Shown here piece by piece: positions 33,135 through 43,523 of a stretch of DNA of 64,000 nt; position 1 is the first letter of the stretch, and each line of letters begins with the position of its first letter. A program made the translations under genes and the position numbers. The notes under the pieces were generated by a model. That model searched no databases, was not told the origin of the DNA, and saw nothing but the letters and a program-made list of their open reading frames with translations. Origin of the DNA: Hygrocybe punicea (taxonomy: Eukaryota > Basidiomycota > Agaricomycetes > Agaricales > Hygrophoraceae); assembly GCA_963556145.1 (NCBI GenBank), contig OY744468.1, positions 2,480,001 to 2,544,000 on the forward strand, written 5' to 3'.

Positions 33135-34035
33135 TGTAGATGCGGGTTCTTGGAGGCTTCGGAACTATATAAAGAAATAATATAAAGATCCTAACCTGTG
33201 GGTGTCAGCGTAGAAGTGACTGGATAAATCAGTGTCGGTGGAATAGAAGTAAAAAGAAGGGAATGTTAGTAAAAGTAAAGCCGCCACGTAAAACTGGACT
33301 AATAACGACGAAGCCGGCGATGAACGGAGTGAAAATGGACAAATAATAAAGAACCCGACGATGCCGACGATGTCGGGTACGGCGGGTCGGGTCGGGTCGG
33401 GTCGGAAACGATGAACGAATATACGGAAACAACGATAAAGACGATGAAGTGAACTATAAAAAGCTAAGGATCTACGTGGACGAGCATTTGAAGGGATTAA
33501 AAAGGGATTCTGACTATGAGGGAAACGGGGACTAAGGGTATCTTATTTTGTACGGTCGTCGGGGACCGTTTTTATAGTACATGAGTGTGTAGCTACTTTC
33601 GGACATGTCTACTTCGGCCGATAGAAACTACAAAGAAACACTGGAATGGGGAAGTGGAAAGGGGGGTTGCAAAGCAACGAAGACAGGAAAGTGGAGGGGA
33701 AAACGAATATCCATGAAAAAGATTGGAAAAGTCCTACATATCTCCGAAAGGACGAGGGGATGCATAAATAAGGTAAATCCGAAGTCGGGGATTGAGTCCG
33801 AAGAGATCCATCTCCTGGAATTGGAACTCCGAGGCGTTTGAGGCTGACGGATTTAGCCCAAAAGCGGCCGTCACAAAGCGGCATGTGTCGGGTTACATCG
33901 GTCACGTCGGGTCACGTCACGTCGGGTTACGTCGGGTTACGTCGGGTTCGAATGCAAGTCGAATGGCGGCATCGGGTTGGTCCGGATTCGTGATATATCG
34001 ATGATACGGACTCAGAGGGACGTCGACCCTCTACA
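33135..34035 (+). repeat. Left LTR of the LARD-like element
   Basis: Starts TGTAGATGCGGG and ends GACCCTCTACA. It contains a TATA-like ACTATAAAAAGC near 33452, a (CGGGT) run near 33384-33403 and GTCGGGTTAC repeats near 33900-33950. It matches 38209-39109 with a constant offset of 5,074 bp and no difference seen. Confidence 0.9.
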
Positions 34036-34589
34036 TCTCCAGGGTACTTTAAATAAAGACCATCCCTGGTCGATACTACGTGGACTCGGGACTCGGATGC
34101 GTGAGATGAGGCCGACGTGGTGGTCGTGGAATTGGGTTCGACGGGACGAGGTGGGTTGTGGACAATGCGAAGGGGGAGAGCGGGTGGTGACTAGTGGAGA
34201 GTCGGAGGGCGGAGAACAAAGGCGGGTGATGCCGGTGTCCGGAAATACATAGAAAAGAAACTATAGTGACAATATAACCAAGCGGAAATGAAGGAAACAG
34301 CGGAAAGCTATAAGGGTGGGACAAATATGCAGCGGAAATGCAAAATAGATAAAAGGGAATAAATGCCGGTGATCAGAAAGGAAGGGACGTGATAGAAATC
34401 AAGTCGGGATAAAACTAAACGTGACATAGGATTGGGGGCGGGTGACGGAGACGAGTAAGGCAGGAGTGGAAATGAAATAAAACACAAGCGGATGACAAAG
34501 ACGATCTAGGCGGGTCGAGTTAGGGTCGGCGGCTTTGGTGGCTGTGTCAACGGGTGGTGGAAACGGTGGCGTAGGGGTAGACATGATAT

Positions 34590-34885
34590 GACGACGGTGG
34601 TTGTTCAATACGATATGACGAAAACGGAGGTTCGATAGACGACGACGGAGGTTCGATATACGATGGCGGAGGTTCAATATACGATGGCGGAGGTTCGATA
34701 GACGATATGACGAAAACGGAGGTTCGATGGACGACGGCGGAGGTTCAATATACGATGGTGGAGGTTCGATAGACGATATGACGAAAACGGAGGTTCGATG
34801 GACGACGACGGAGGTTCAATATACGATGGCGGAGGTTCGATAGACGGCGGCGGAGGTTCAATAGACGATGGCGGAGGTTCGATAT
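34590..34885 (+). repeat. Short-period tandem repeats inside the LARD-like element
   Basis: GGAGGTTCGATAGACGA and variants (GGAGGTTCAATATACGATGGC) repeat about a dozen times with 18-24-bp spacing. They alternate with ATGACGAAAAC segments. This is a degenerate minisatellite, not coding. Confidence 0.75.
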
Positions 34886-35149
34886 GTCAATACTAATATG
34901 GGGGCGATAATCAACGGATGTGAAATCAGCCTCATACTAGGCGGTTCAGCACCGGCTTGGACCCGTGGGGAAGCATTCTCCCCCATGGAACTGAAATATA
35001 AAGTCGGGTGGGTTGGGAATCGAAGCCGAGACAGGGAACAATGTGTCTGGGTCGAAATGGTGGCGGAAACGGTGGGTCATGGAAAGCGGAGAGCGATGTT
35101 AACAGGTGGAATGCGGGTGCGTGAGCGGATGAGTCGGGTGCGTGGGGAA

Positions 35150-35305
35150 TGAGTGAAGCGGTGCGTCGGGTTCGTAAGCGGGTGCGGCGGGTTCGTAAAC
35201 GGGTGCGGCGGGTTCGTAAACGGGTTTGCTGAGTGCGACGGATTCATAAGCGGGTGTGTCGGGTACGTCGGGTGTATTATGCGGGTGTCGGGTGTGTCGG
35301 GAACG
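35150..35305 (+). repeat. 21-bp-type tandem repeat inside the LARD-like element
   Basis: GGGTGCGGCGGGTTCGTAAA recurs three times in a row, followed by decayed variants with GGGT/GTCGGG. Confidence 0.75.
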
Positions 35306-36639
35306 AGTGTATTTCTTTTTATCTTTCTTTTATCTCTGACGTTTTTCTTTCTTTTTATTTATTTAATCTATCTATGTATATATTTCTTATGCCGATGGAC
35401 GGTGACGGGTTTTCGTAGGGTCGGGTTCGGTGGGTATGGGGGTGCGAAGGTGGCGGGTACGGGATGTGAAACCGGAACCGGAACCTCATGCTCGAATTGA
35501 GCCGGAACCGGAACCGGATGCCGCGGAATCGTTGGGAACGCGTCCGGGTTCGTAGTCGGGTGCTGTGATGCAGGTCGCGGATCCGGAACCGGAAGCCGAT
35601 GTAGCGGATTGGTCGAGAACGGGTGGTCGGGTGTGGGGACTAGACACGGGTGTCGGTTCTGCGGCGGGTTCGTACAGTGATAACGTTGGGCTCTGTTAGA
35701 TCGCAGACGGGTGCGGCGGGTCACGGGCGTTCAGGCGTGCTTCGGGTGCCGTCGACACGTTTTTGGGACGTTCCTGGTGGTGGATCCGACAACGGAGGCG
35801 TTTTGACGGGCGGAGGGACTCGTCTTTGGGGCGACGGAGGCGACTGTGGGACTGCGTGGGGTCGAGGGAGCGGGGAACGTGTGGTCCGGTGTGGCGGTAT
35901 GGCATAGGGCGACGTAGGGCGACGGAGGCGGATGACGTGGGCGGATAAGAGGGAACGTGGGATTGCGTGACGTGGATCGTGGTGTCGTGAGGTCGTTCGA
36001 GGATGGCGAGAGGTCGAGGAGGCAGCAACGGGTGGTCGATGTCGGGGGACGGAGGCGGATGACGTGGGCGGATGAGACGACGTGGACTGGGAGATAGATT
36101 GGAGGTGATACGGGTGGCGTTTCGTGTACTTTCGTGGCGGATATGCGTGGGGATTTGACAACGATGCGTCGGGTCGTGGAACGGGTTTGAGCGGCGTGTG
36201 GTCACGGTTTCGCGGGCGTAACCCAACGGGGGCTTTGTTTGGGCTCGCGAAGGGACTTGAAGGACGTCGTGGGGTTGGTCGAGGGCGTAGGTGGTCGAAG
36301 GGGAGTGGACGAGGACGGGGACGGCTGGGAAGTCGGGGTCGACGGGGAGTGACGTGGCAGCTTGCGTGGGACCACGAGGGACGGGGGCGGACGTGTTTGG
36401 GACAGTAGGGAGCCATGTCGAGGTGCGGAGGCGTGAACGTGGGTGTGGAAGGTGGTTGTACGCGGTGGTCGTTGGCGCTAGGTTGGCGAACGCGGCGGCA
36501 CGAGGCGAGGTGGCATGATATGTCGTTGGGGGCTTGAACACAACGGGGACGGCTTGTACGGACTTGCGAGGGGCGATGTAGGATGCTGGGAACTGGTACG
36601 AGGCGGCGGTGGGTCCTACGAAGACGTGAGCGGCCGGGG

Positions 36640-37530
36640 ACGTCGAGTAGGCGAGGGCACGACGTGGCGACGCGTGGGGCGTCGATAATGGCGAGGACGG
36701 CCTGTACTGGCTTTACGAACGACGGTGTGGGGCTCTGGGAGGCTTGTACGAAGCGGCGGATGGTCCAACGAGGACGTGAGCGGCCGGGGATGTCGAGTAC
36801 GGGGGCACGAGGAAGTATGACGTGGCAACGCGTGAGGCATCGATGACGGCGAGGAGTGGCTCGTGAGTGCTCGCAACTGGTGTCGTGGGGCTGTAGGGAG
36901 TGGTACAAGGCGACGTGGAGGTCCGACGAGGGCGTGAGCGGCCGGGGATGTCGAGTACGCGGGGACACGAGGAAGGATGACGTGGCGACGCGTGTGGGGT
37001 CGATGACGGCGAGAATGGCTCGTGAGGGCTCGCGAGTGGTGTCGTGGGGCTGTAGGAAGCGGTACGAGACGACGGGGAGGTCCAACGAGGGCGTGGACGG
37101 CCGGAGATGTCGACTTCGCGGGGGCTTGAGGTTGGTTGACGTGGCACGCGTGTGGGGCATTGATGACGGCGAAGACGACTCGTGAGAGCTCGCGAGGGGC
37201 GTTGTGGGGACTTGGGAACTAGTACGAAGCGGAGGGTGGTCCAACGAGGACCTGAGCGGCCGGTGATGTCGAGTACGAGGAAGGATGACGTGGCAACGCG
37301 TGAGGGGTCGATGACGGCGAGGACGGCTCGTGAGGGCTTGCGAAGGGCGATGTGGGACTCTGGGAAGCGGTGCGAGGTGACGGGGTGTCCATCGAGGGCG
37401 TGAGCGGCCGGAGATGTCGACTAGGCGGGGGCACGAGGAGGGATGACGTGGCGACGCGTTGGGGGCTCGATAATGGCGAGGACGACTCGTGAGGGCTCGG
37501 GACTGGTGTCGTGGGGCTATAGCACGGTGT
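36640..37530 (+). repeat. Minisatellite of about 150-160 bp units inside the LARD-like element
   Basis: The landmark GATGACGTGGCRACGCGT recurs near 36660, 36815, 36976, 37135, 37284 and 37442, giving six or more units of 149-161 bp. Each contains GGCGAGGACGGCTCGTGAGG and GAGCGGCCGGRGATGTCGA. The repeats leave long ORFs open on the minus strand, which is a by-product of the repeat. Confidence 0.75.
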
Positions 37531-38208
37531 TGAGGGCTCGAACGCGGCGGGGCTGCTCGTACGGACTCGTGGAGGGCGGTGACGTGGTTTGCTGGTAACT
37601 TCGCGGGCTCAGACGACGGGGGCATGTCAAGGCTTGTTTCCGGTGACAAGTGCGAGTTCGTAGAAGTAAACGGCTGGGTGTGCACAGGCTAAACCCGTTG
37701 CACGGCGCTCCGTCTGTTCCGAGTCGTCAGTGCTGTTGGGTGCGTCGTTGAGGCTTTCCGGTCGCGGTTCTTCGACGGGTATCGGTGGGGAGTGAGATTC
37801 CGAGCGTGTTGGGGGTCTATAAACGAGTGTGGATAGTGGATGTGACGGAGTTCGAGACTTCGAGTCGACAAACGAGGGTGTTGGATCGTGGCTGTGCAAG
37901 TTTCCTAAAGCGGAGGCGGCCGTTGGGTCGGCCGCACAAGAGCGGATTCGAAGTTGTACGTGGAACTAGACAGTTGCAGTCGTAAAAGAAGAGAGGATAG
38001 TAATAAAATCAAACCCTAATGATGGTGCGATAGTTGGAGATCAGATTGTCGAGGGATCGGATGTCGGATGTAAAGGGGTCGGTAACGGCACTAACGGGTG
38101 TCGGATGTGTAGAGTGCGGCGGCAGGGCTTGTTTCGAAATGACGAAAGGAAATATAGGGCGGAATGAATGTGTCTTGGCACTGAATTATCCTCGCGGTGG
38201 GCTCCAGA

Positions 38209-39109
38209 TGTAGATGCGGGTTCTTGGAGGCTTCGGAACTATATAAAGAAATAATATAAAGATCCTAACCTGTGGGTGTCAGCGTAGAAGTGACTGGATA
38301 AATCAGTGTCGGTGGAATAGAAGTAAAAAGAAGGGAATGTTAGTAAAAGTAAAGCCGCCACGTAAAACTGGACTAATAACGACGAAGCCGGCGATGAACG
38401 GAGTGAAAATGGACAAATAATAAAGAACCCGACGATGCCGACGATGTCGGGTACGGCGGGTCGGGTCGGGTCGGGTCGGAAACGATGAACGAATATACGG
38501 AAACAACGATAAAGACGATGAAGTGAACTATAAAAAGCTAAGGATCTACGTGGACGAGCATTTGAAGGGATTAAAAAGGGATTCTGACTATGAGGGAAAC
38601 GGGGACTAAGGGTATCTTATTTTGTACGGTCGTCGGGGACCGTTTTTATAGTACATGAGTGTGTAGCTACTTTCGGACATGTCTACTTCGGCCGATAGAA
38701 ACTACAAAGAAACACTGGAATGGGGAAGTGGAAAGGGGGGTTGCAAAGCAACGAAGACAGGAAAGTGGAGGGGAAAACGAATATCCATGAAAAAGATTGG
38801 AAAAGTCCTACATATCTCCGAAAGGACGAGGGGATGCATAAATAAGGTAAATCCGAAGTCGGGGATTGAGTCCGAAGAGATCCATCTCCTGGAATTGGAA
38901 CTCCGAGGCGTTTGAGGCTGACGGATTTAGCCCAAAAGCGGCCGTCACAAAGCGGCATGTGTCGGGTTACATCGGTCACGTCGGGTCACGTCACGTCGGG
39001 TTACGTCGGGTTACGTCGGGTTCGAATGCAAGTCGAATGGCGGCATCGGGTTGGTCCGGATTCGTGATATATCGATGATACGGACTCAGAGGGACGTCGA
39101 CCCTCTACA
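38209..39109 (+). repeat. Right LTR of the LARD-like element
   Basis: Second copy of the 901-bp LTR. It is followed by the CCGG duplication and the resumed F-box/LRR exon. Confidence 0.9.
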
Positions 39110-39734
39110 CCGGCACATTACTCTGAATCGTGGTCCTGCATGTTTAAGCCAAAGAGACATGAGAACCCAAGGGGTACCTGCTCTTCCCACCACAACAGGA
39201 ATTTTTTGCAATGTGCGTCTCCAGACTCTTTGCACATTGACACTTGGATGGTTTGAAGTAGATTGGGCAGAATTAGCAGCACTTGCTAGTTGCTGTGTGT
39301 TGCAGAAACTACATCTGCATAAGTGTGGAGGGGATGTAACAGGTGATTTGCAGAGCTGGATGGGAAGGGCACAGGAGAGCTTTGGAAATCATATATACTG
39401 CTGTTCTGATCAAGTCTTTTGAGTGTCTTTTATTACAGCCATTTGGGTAATTGTTGGCAGTAACTCAGCTTTTTTCAATCAATTAAGAAATATGGACTTG
39501 GTAGAAATTTGAGTGCTCTATTTTGTATCTCATGAAGTACTGCATGGATTTAGATGGTTATAGAGGGAAAGTTGTACTATTTATTGAGGGCTATCAACTC
39601 CTGTAATTACATTTGGACAATATTTAATGTATGGTGAGTTATGGATGAAACAAAGGGTAAACCAGTGCTTTTGAGACTCAAAATGATATTGTCACATTAT
39701 GGCATCAAATGAGCTCCTATGGAGAACATTGTAG

Positions 39735-40809
39735 TAGTGTTGCCGTAGTTCGGTTCCGAACCTAGCCGAACCCGGTTCAAACCCCGAACCGAACCCTAAG
39801 TTCGGTCTAAGTTCAGCCAAGTGCTGAACCGGACCGCGGGTTCAGTTCTGGGTTTCAAGGCCTGCCGGATTTCCTGAACGGCTCCAAACCGCGTTCAAAC
39901 CGCGAACGCGGATATTTTTAAGGTATTGATTTCATTTGTTTTTTGTATTTCTTTACTTACCATTTCGTGTTAAACGGCATCATGTGACCGGCCGTGACCT
40001 TTCACGCAACACAGCAACATCAACGCGGGTTGAACACAACACAATTTGTGTTGTGTTCATCAAGGTATGTTTCAATTTTTTTTAAACTTTACTAATGTTA
40101 TTTGCGACAGGCAACTCGACCGCGACCACATCGCGACCACACCCACCTTGGCACAAGTTGAATGCCAACGCCAACGCAATGCCAAGGGACGCGGGACAGC
40201 AGCAACACCACCACCACCAGCGGCGGCAACGGCAACGGCAACGGCAATGGCAATGGCAACCAGGCAACGACAACGGCAATGGCCAGCAGCAGCAGCAACA
40301 GTGGAAGCAGCAGCGCTGGCAGCAACGGCAGCAGCAGCAGCGGCAACAGCAAAAGCCATCCAATGGCAACGACAACCACGACGGCCAGCAGCAGCAGCAG
40401 CAATGCCGGCAGCAGCAGCAACAGCGGCAGCAGCAACGGCAGCAACGGCGGCAGCAGCAGCAGTGGCAGCAGCAATGGCGACGGCAGCAGCAGCAGCACC
40501 AGCAGCGGCAGCAACAGCAGCAGTGGCAGCAGCAGCGCCGGACAGCTCCCCCGCAGCCCAACTACCTCGTGAAGTGCAGCGCCGTATCAATTGATACGTG
40601 CCTGCCATTCGCGAGGAGAACAGAGCTCATGGGGTGAGCCCACCTCGGTCCGGGGTTCAGACCGCGTCTGAACCCAGACCGAATGCGGAGAGACGGTTCG
40701 ATGCCGTCTGGGTTCTGGTTTGGCGCAGGGCCAAACCGGACCTGAAGTTCGGTTCGCGGTTCCGCCAAAAAGGGTCGGAACCGGACCGAACTGAACTTCG
40801 GCAACACTA
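39735..40809 (+). mobile_element. hAT-like non-autonomous element, copy A (1,075 bp)
   Basis: Ends are TAGTGTTGCCG...CGGCAACACTA. The perfect 8-bp target duplication is CATTGTAG (39727-39734 and 40810-40817), the hAT length. Subterminal regions on both sides are packed with GGTTC/GAACC motifs. A 27-bp palindrome at 40032-40058, a conserved intron (gtatgt...gacag, about 40063-40111), a CAG/CAA/GGC triplet-repeat core (40190-40560) and a second palindrome (40565-40616) lie in order. No transposase is encoded. The Gln/His frame from 40095 to 40637 is the frame best shared with copy B; other open frames are triplet artefacts. Confidence 0.88.
40565..40616. repeat. 52-bp palindrome centred on TCAATTGA in copy A
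   Basis: Outer arms are CCTCGTGAA and TTCGCGAGG, with one mismatch in pairing. The 16-bp core CGTATCAATTGATACG is a perfect palindrome (40583-40598), and arms and core share one exact centre. The same object occurs in copy B and twice in the element at 55977-58872. Confidence 0.85.
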
Positions 40810-41345
40810 CATTGTAGGGAGAAAGTTGTTCATTTTTTCAAGGGCTAGAAGTACACATACCATATTTTTCTTTATTTTTGTTCTTTGAGCCAACATGACA
40901 GCTGGACTACATTTGTCTGCATTGGAATCAAAATATCACAAGAATCATATATGTTGGCTCAAAGAACAAAAATAAAGAAAAACAAAGTATATGTACTTCT
41001 AGCCCTTGAAAAAATGAACAACTTTCTCTCTACAATCTTGTTCATAGGAGCTCATTTGATGCCATAATTTAACAATATCATTTCTGGGTGTTAAAAAACA
41101 CTTGGTCACCTCTTACTTCATCCACAACTCATCATACACTAAATATTGTTCAAATGTAATTACAGGAGCTGATAGCCATTAGAAAATAGTACAACTTTCC
41201 CTCTACAACCATCTCAATCCATGCAGTATTTCATGAGATGCAAGATTGAGTACAGTAATTTTGTCGAAGTCCATATTGTTTACTCAATTCAAAATTTTCC
41301 AAAAATTGTCAAGATACATGCAAACGGCTGTAATGTGTGAAGAGC

Positions 41346-41864
41346 TATGGAAAGTGAAGAAAGAAATTTGTCTCATTATATGATCAATATTTCATTGAGC
41401 AGAGCTTGTACTTCCTTTCTAGCTGAGGTGGAGCAATGAGAACAAGGCACCTATAAATACTACAAGCAGGTCCAGGGCAGCACAAATGACACTTTTATGA
41501 ACTATCAGCAGAATTGAAAAGCCTACTACTTTCCTGAATGTAATCTCTTGATGACTACACCACTTTTGCCATACACCAGTGATCCCATGGCTATTGTAAG
41601 ATGTTTGATTTAATCTCCAACTGTACCATCAGCAAAAGGGTAAAACCGTTGCAAGTTCAGGTGATGCATACAAAGTACTGTCTGGCTGGCGAGTGCTTGC
41701 GTGGCCTGCGATGGCAAGGCAAGGGTGCGACGGACTGGGTGAAGTCTTCCAATGCAACACCTGAATGGAGACACATTCCAAGCTGACACCAGAAGTGCAG
41801 GGATTTTGGATGGTGATGGAAGGCTAGGCAAGGGAGTGGCCAGGCAGGGAGAGAATTGGGAGAC
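41346..41864. other. Unassigned, between the fold-back and the solo LTR
   Basis: No gene is supported. A 61-codon plus ORF at 41601-41786 has no features beyond chance. Confidence 0.35.
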
Positions 41865-43518
41865 TGTTACGGATCGCTTCTGCAGCGGGCTCCGGCAACA
41901 ATCAACTTAACTAGGGATCGGTTTCCAGAGGAGAGAAGAGCAGTTTTCATTGTTGCTTACTACTAAGACAACACTGCTAAGAGGGGGGATTCATGGTACA
42001 ATGTCATTGCGAGCCGTGGGGGTTACCCAAAACAAGATGAGTCTGCCCCAAGAACCAGACTAAACGTAAGGAAAGGAAAAGAAGAAAAAGTCCGAACCAA
42101 CAACAAGAACAGTACATATAGTGGCTGGTCTTGAGGGGAGGTAAATAGGAATACAACCATGAAGCCACAACATGTCCAACTCTACCATGTGTTCACCATG
42201 AGGCATACATGAGGCGTCCTCATGTCGATGTTCTTGCGATCCAACTGGAGGCCTGGGTGTTGTTGAGGATAGAAGAGGTCCGGATGACTCAGATGATTTG
42301 TCATCGGATCATGTGACATGCAGAATTGCCAATTCAGGGTCTACACTTGCTGTAATGGGCAAGTGCGCAGTCTGGCAAGTGCAATGCACAGTCGGGTCGA
42401 AGAGGGGTATCGTCCAGTGTGGGATTGGTGAAGGGAGTGTCTTGAGGTAGTGTGGACATAGCGGCAAGGTCGGCATGAAAGAAAACAAAGGAATGTGTGG
42501 AAGGAAAACCAACTAGGATGGTGGGCTAGTCAAGGTCAGACATGTGAACAGCACAAGCTGTACCGGATGACGATGTCTGTGTTGATGATGTATCGAGGAG
42601 CAATGTCTTGTCCTGTTTGTGGAACAAGAAGGTCCACTTGATGTCAGTATTTGTCCAAGAAAGGGTATCATTGTAAACGAGTGTGGGAGGTATCGAGATT
42701 ATAGATGGAAAAGGATAAATGAATGTGGGTCCAGGTTTCGAGTCATGGGCACAGGTGACAAGCTGTGGGAACAAGTCGTCGGGTACTGCAATGAAGCGAT
42801 GTCGTGTGAACAATATGCAATAGGGGTTGGTTCACTGTTTGGGGAAGTCGTATGGTCTGTGGTCGAAGTCCAAAAGAATGTGCTTCGGCAATGGTCGGAT
42901 TGGAGGGAACAGTGAAATGTCCTGTGATCAAGGATTGTTCAGGGCATGCATGCAGGTGAGGAATGTCATCGGATTGTCAGGGAGGATAATGGTAGGCACA
43001 GGGTATGAATATGGAAACCATATATCCAGGAATGGCAATTGTCAATTACATGTCAAGATATTGTTGAGGTGGAAGTCAGAAGTATCAATGGCGGAAGGGT
43101 TTCGATGCCGATGCCAAAGATAGATCATAACAAAGTAGAAACCGATCAGGAAGGTGATGGCAATGCTGCCAATAACAATTACGGTAATGAGCTGTGTCGG
43201 GAGTACAGCCATTGTGAATCGGTTTGTCGTGGGATGAAGTCAACAATATGTCAGGGCGAGGGAAAAGACAATAGCGATGATGTCCGTCGGCAAGGAGACT
43301 ATTCGGGTACAGCAAGGTAACGTGGGGATGTGTCCATGGTCAGTCTGGATTGTTCTAGAAGAAGAAAGGAAGAAAAGAGAACAAGGACAAGAATAAACAA
43401 CAATGTCCAAAAGAAGACAAAAGGTAAAGGGGAACAAAAAAGGAAGGTATGGTAAAGTGGAATCGCCATTGTGGGTAGTGGAGTCGGAATCGGAGTTGCG
43501 GAGTTGAAAAATGTAACA
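41865..43518. mobile_element. Probable solo LTR, 1,654 bp
   Basis: The segment starts TGTTACGGATCGC and ends GAAAAATGTAACA, giving a 6-bp terminal inverted repeat of TG...CA type. It is flanked by a perfect 5-bp duplication GAGAC (41860-41864 and 43519-43523), the usual size for LTR retroelements. No second LTR and no coding interior are present. The length is large but possible for a single LTR. It most simply arose by recombination between the two LTRs of a full element. Confidence 0.75.
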
Positions 43519-43523
43519 GAGAC

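Larger units (their letters stand above)
33135..39109. mobile_element. Non-coding LTR retroelement (LARD-like), 5,975 bp, probably very young
   Basis: Two 901-bp long terminal repeats (33135-34035 and 38209-39109), TG...CA bounded and seemingly identical base for base, flank a 4,173-bp interior. The target duplication is 4 bp (CCGG at 33131-33134 and 39110-39113). The interior has no gag, protease, reverse transcriptase, RNase H or integrase. It is strongly G-rich on the plus strand and built largely of tandem repeats, so the element must be mobilised by proteins of another retrotransposon. This is the layout of a large retrotransposon derivative. No obvious tRNA primer-binding site follows the left LTR and no strong polypurine tract precedes the right LTR. 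Confidence 0.88.
31719..39422 (+). pseudogene. F-box/leucine-rich-repeat gene split by an LTR element
   Basis: Exons 31719-31917, 31975-32066, 32113-32251, 32306-32593, 32636-32710 and 32797-33134 join in frame. The F-box-like region is LWTKVPWEIMTMIINTDNLSLSDLLTITTSVCKGWRSL..FLWESID, typical of substrate adaptors of SCF ubiquitin ligases. LRR-like segments follow (IGKITLTGVDPFTPAQ, IRSVSLKGKKI, LQVLHLCALGTNTW, LHTLRIDSI). At codon CTC CGG (33134) the frame runs into a 5,975-bp LTR element and soon stops. The same frame resumes at 39114 with HITLNRGP, continues LQTLCTLTLGWFEVDWAEL and LQKLHLHKCGGDV, and ends at 39422. Removing the element plus one CCGG copy gives an uninterrupted frame, so the gene was probably intact before insertion. 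It is now disrupted unless the element is spliced out. Confidence 0.8.
39428..41345. repeat. Large imperfect inverted repeat (fold-back), left arm carrying a hAT-like insertion
   Basis: The left arm (39428-39734 continuing at 40818-40892) and the right arm (about 40951-41345, reversed) are inverted copies, roughly 80-90% alike by eye. Shared landmarks include TACTGCATGGATT, GAGGGAAAGTTGTACTATT, GCTCCTGTAATTACATTTG, TTATGGCATCAAATGAGCTC and TTTTTCAAGGGCTAGAAGTA. The loop is about 60 bp (near 40893-40950). The arm on the right lacks the 1,075-bp insertion, so the hAT-like element landed after the inverted duplication arose. A transcript through it would fold into a hairpin of about 400 bp. Confidence 0.8.

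Noticed and set aside
33135..33240. Continuation of the F-box/LRR frame into the LTR as a true C-terminus (CRCGFLEASELYKEII)
   Set aside because: These codons belong to the 901-bp LTR, which is repeated at 38209; the real continuation is at 39114.
34590..34885. CRISPR-like array
   Set aside because: The units are contiguous, degenerate and of variable length with no unique spacers, and the genome is eukaryotic.
35721..37685. 654-codon open frame on the minus strand (Pro/Arg/Ser/His-rich) inside the LARD-like element
   Set aside because: It coincides with the 149-161-bp tandem repeat and extreme base bias. Other frames there are also open and no start context or domain is present. It is a repeat by-product.
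40046..40637. Several 130-180-codon frames of poly-Ala, poly-Cys, poly-Leu or poly-Ser in the hAT-like copies
   Set aside because: All arise from one triplet repeat read in different frames and strands. Only the Gln/His frame has any similarity between copies.
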